A DNA stretch of 26,155 nt. Source: Lunatibacter sp038209145. Its GTDB lineage: Bacteria; Bacteroidota; Bacteroidia; Cytophagales; Cyclobacteriaceae. The notes below the pieces were generated by a model, which saw nothing but the letters and a program-made list of their open reading frames with translations, ran no database searches and had not been told where the DNA came from. How positions within the stretch are numbered: position 1 is the stretch's first letter; the number at the start of each line of letters is the position of its first letter. Positions 24,303-26,155 of this stretch are shown piece by piece. The translations under genes were made by a program, and so were the position numbers. The stretch lies in NCBI GenBank assembly GCA_038209145.1, contig JBBQXZ010000044.1:1-26155 (forward strand). The letters are read 5' to 3'.

Positions 24303-25027
24303 GGCTTTACGGCTCACTTTTTTTTGTGACATTTCTTTCCGGAATGGCACAGGAAAAAACGTTCATTTTTAGTCAGTCAGGTGGAGATGACCAATTTTTG
24401 TCGTATGGTTTTTTTCTCGCAGCGCACAACAGTTCGTTGCGTATTAAATATTCGGAAGCTTTCTTGGATCCACTGCATACGGATGCCTCCGGTGTCAGGG
24501 CAATTATGCCCGTATTTTCTCCGGGATTTGCGTTGGGCTTTCTGGTTACCGCCCGGCTTCATGATCAGTTGAATATAATGTTTACCCCAAAGGTTGCATT
24601 TTACGAGCACAAAACTGATTTGCAACTCTTCGCAGAAGATGCCAATGCCCCGAATGGAATAGGGGTTACCACAGTCCCGCTGATGAGTGAGGAGACTTTG
24701 GTGGAATTCCCGTTACTCTTCAAGTATAAGTCGGAGCGTTTTAACAATACCCGGATGTTTTTTATAGGGGGTGTCAACGGTCAGGTGCGTACCAAGGACC
24801 AAGAGGAGGCGGATGAAGACGATATCGTTTTAAGGGGAAGAGACCTTGCCGTCGAGTTGGGGATGGGGTTTGACCTCTATTTCAAATATTTCAAATTTTC
24901 ACCTGAAATCCGCTTTTCCCATGGGCTGATGAACCTGCACCGACCGGGATATTCAGACGCGAGAATTGATGAATCCATCACCGATATCCGGAGAAAATCC
25001 ATCACCATCTATTTCAATTTTCAGTAA
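24251..25027 (+). CDS. porT: PorT-family outer-membrane beta-barrel protein
   Basis: Outer-membrane barrel of the type IX secretion (T9SS/gliding) group, or a close non-secretory relative. The 258-residue protein has a long basic N-region (HRRK), a hydrophobic core and a cleavage site near GMAQ (residues 32-33). Then come alternating amphipathic strands (FALGFLVTARLHDQLNIMFTP, VEFPLLFKYKS, FFIGGVNGQ, ELGMGFDLYFKYFKFSPEIR) and a final ITIYFNFQ strand ending in an aromatic context, as barrel proteins do. The adjacency menG-porT is usual in Bacteroidota. The start lies inside menG because no other start codon precedes the signal core. Other T9SS genes are not in the window. Confidence 0.85.
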   Translation: MQITHIRHKFHLHRRKIGLYGSLFFVTFLSGMAQEKTFIFSQSGGDDQFLSYGFFLAAHNSSLRIKYSEAFLDPLHTDASGVRAIMPVFSPGFALGFLVTARLHDQLNIMFTPKVAFYEHKTDLQLFAEDANAPNGIGVTTVPLMSEETLVEFPLLFKYKSERFNNTRMFFIGGVNGQVRTKDQEEADEDDIVLRGRDLAVELGMGFDLYFKYFKFSPEIRFSHGLMNLHRPGYSDARIDESITDIRRKSITIYFNFQ

Positions 25028-25032
25028 AATCC

Positions 25033-25066
25033 CGTATTCGTACGATTTCACGGGCAAGAATTTTTG
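25033..25066 (+). terminator. Weak candidate terminator after porT
   Basis: CCCGT and ACGGG arms enclose an AT-rich loop that is itself a dyad (TTCGTACGA), followed by CAAGAATTTTTG. The stem is short and the U-run broken. Confidence 0.25.
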
Positions 25067-25095
25067 TACCTGACAGGAATTATTTAAATTCAGGG

Positions 25096-25857
25096 ATGGA
25101 AAAAAATATTGCATTCATCACTGGCGCCACTTCAGGTATAGGTTGGTCCACGGCAATTCAGTTGGCCAAAGTGGGATATGCCATCATTGGTTGTGGGCGC
25201 AGAAAAGACAGACTGAACGAACTCGAAGAAGCTTTGCCGGAAGGCACGCCCTTTCACCCCCTCACATTTGATGTCAGCAAGAAGGCAGAAGTTTACCAAG
25301 CCATTGACTCCTTGCCTTCCGACTGGAAAGAAATCAACGTGCTGATTAACAATGCGGGCAATGCCCACGGATTGGATTTCATCCACGAGGGAAACGTCGA
25401 TGACTGGGATGCCATGATGGATATCAATGTCAAGGGACTGCTGTATGTCTCCAAAAAAATCATCCCGGGCATGGTGGAAAGGAAAACTGGGCAGGTAATC
25501 AACATCGGTTCCATAGCAGGCAAAGAAGTGTATCCCAAAGGCAATGTGTACTGCGGCTCAAAATATGCCGTTGACGCCATCACCAAAGGGATGCGGATCG
25601 ATCTCAATGCTTATGGAATAAAAGTCATGGGGATCCACCCGGGTATGGTCGAGACGGAATTTTCCCTGGTGCGGTTCAAAGGCGATGATGAACGCGCAAA
25701 GACTACCTATCAGGGATATGATGCATTAACAGCGGAGGACATAGCCGAAATCATTGTTTTTGCCGTCACCCGTCCACCCCATGTGGTAATGGCGGATGTA
25801 CTTATTTTGCCGTTGGATCAGGCCAGTACGATGGTCATTAACAAAAAAACATCATGA
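25096..25857 (+). CDS. SDR oxidoreductase (YdfG-like, NADP-dependent 3-hydroxy acid dehydrogenase type)
   Basis: Short-chain dehydrogenase of 253 residues. It has TGATSGIG (9-16), Arg35-Arg36 after the second strand (GCGRRKDRL), which selects NADPH, NNAG (85-88), and Ser139, Tyr152 and Lys156 (YCGSK). HPGMVETEFSLVRFKGD and the late ITRPPHVVMADVLILP-like stretch fit the YdfG/serine-3-hydroxyacid dehydrogenase subgroup, which also reduces malonic semialdehyde. The actual substrate here is unknown. It follows porT by 68 bp, and its TGA overlaps the ATG of the next gene. Confidence 0.88.
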   Translation: MEKNIAFITGATSGIGWSTAIQLAKVGYAIIGCGRRKDRLNELEEALPEGTPFHPLTFDVSKKAEVYQAIDSLPSDWKEINVLINNAGNAHGLDFIHEGNVDDWDAMMDINVKGLLYVSKKIIPGMVERKTGQVINIGSIAGKEVYPKGNVYCGSKYAVDAITKGMRIDLNAYGIKVMGIHPGMVETEFSLVRFKGDDERAKTTYQGYDALTAEDIAEIIVFAVTRPPHVVMADVLILPLDQASTMVINKKTS

Positions 25858-26155
25858 GGTATTTAGTTATATCCGCACTTCTTGGCTTTTACCTTCTGGT
25901 GGGATGTCAAAATCCAAAATCAACGGGGGAAGCGATTTTGACAGGCGATAGGGAAATTGGTTACCAGTTGGAAAAGTCGGATTCTGTCCACATGAATTTT
26001 TTGTCCAAGGAGGACACGGAGAAAGAAGCAGGTGACCTGGAGAAAGGTCTACGGGCAGCGGGGCTGGTAAATATTCAGGAAGTTATACCGGAAGCATTGG
26101 TGGAACTCAAATACTCCACCACGGATAATTTTTTCGGAACGGATGTGTATGGGAC
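25854..26155 (+). CDS. VanX-like D-Ala-D-Ala dipeptidase lipoprotein (M15D), 3' end beyond window
   Basis: The first 100 codons of a gene cut by the window edge. A lipoprotein signal ends in LVGC (Cys18), followed by a polar linker of about 55 residues. The mature domain begins with GLVNIQEVIPEALVELKYST and TTDNFFGTDVYG, the recognised opening of M15D peptidases (VanX, DdpX), which hydrolyse D-alanyl-D-alanine. The zinc ligands (SxHxxGxAxD and the later His) lie beyond the end. Lipid anchoring suggests a periplasmic cell-wall salvage role, not vancomycin resistance. The ATGA overlap couples it to the SDR gene. Confidence 0.8.
   Translation, partial: MRYLVISALLGFYLLVGCQNPKSTGEAILTGDREIGYQLEKSDSVHMNFLSKEDTEKEAGDLEKGLRAAGLVNIQEVIPEALVELKYSTTDNFFGTDVYG

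Noticed and set aside
25854..26155. Vancomycin-resistance gene vanX
   Set aside because: A lipoprotein signal and the lack of VanH/VanA-type genes point to a housekeeping dipeptidase.
1..26155. CRISPR array, riboswitch, rRNA, toxin-antitoxin or phage genes
   Set aside because: No regularly spaced direct repeats, conserved riboswitch core or matching protein families were seen on either strand.

Overview
The window looks like chromosomal DNA of a Bacteroidota member, probably order Cytophagales and close to Cyclobacteriaceae. The evidence is a PorT-like outer-membrane barrel directly behind menG/ubiE, a DUF5606-type protein beside EngB, Bacteroidota-type promoters (TTTG spaced 16-20 nt from TAnnTTTG), weak Shine-Dalgarno signals, moderate GC, and an IS5-family remnant with ends typical of this phylum. 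The genus is inference. I see no phage, CRISPR array, intact transposon or defence system.

Layout. 28-3152 (minus): an ALDH7-type aldehyde dehydrogenase and a DegQ/HtrA periplasmic protease with its own terminator. 3479-5974 (plus): a large MscS-type mechanosensitive channel with a non-ATG start. 5980-10600 (minus): PIG-L deacetylase, then an SDR dehydrogenase and FAH-family hydrolase that fit the last two steps of L-fuconate or L-rhamnonate breakdown, then an M81 (MlrC-like) protein translationally coupled to a frameshifted and truncated kelch/mutarotase gene. 10791-11882 (plus): an AI-2E/PerM family membrane protein, convergent with tRNA-Leu(CAG). 11970-12583 is a gene-poor stretch with the decayed tail of an amidohydrolase and a GC-rich repeat island. 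12584-16710 (minus): four close genes (M42 peptidase, D-2-hydroxyacid dehydrogenase, metallophosphoesterase lipoprotein, patatin) behind one good promoter. 16711-18263: a second debris zone with a Met-less open frame and an internally deleted IS5-family element whose inverted repeats are still visible.

18264-26155 is mostly housekeeping: an overlapping LMW phosphatase / fructosamine-kinase pair (probable protein deglycation), aspartate kinase divergent from class I fructose-1,6-bisphosphatase, the EngB-DUF5606-hypothetical group, menG-porT, an SDR, and the start of a VanX-like D-Ala-D-Ala dipeptidase lipoprotein cut by the window edge.

No clearly new multi-gene system is visible. The most informative signals are three separate pseudogene or element remnants found by reading frames that are not simple ORFs, the phosphatase/kinase repair pair, and the uncharacterised small protein in the EngB group. 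All family calls come from reading motifs, not from database searches.
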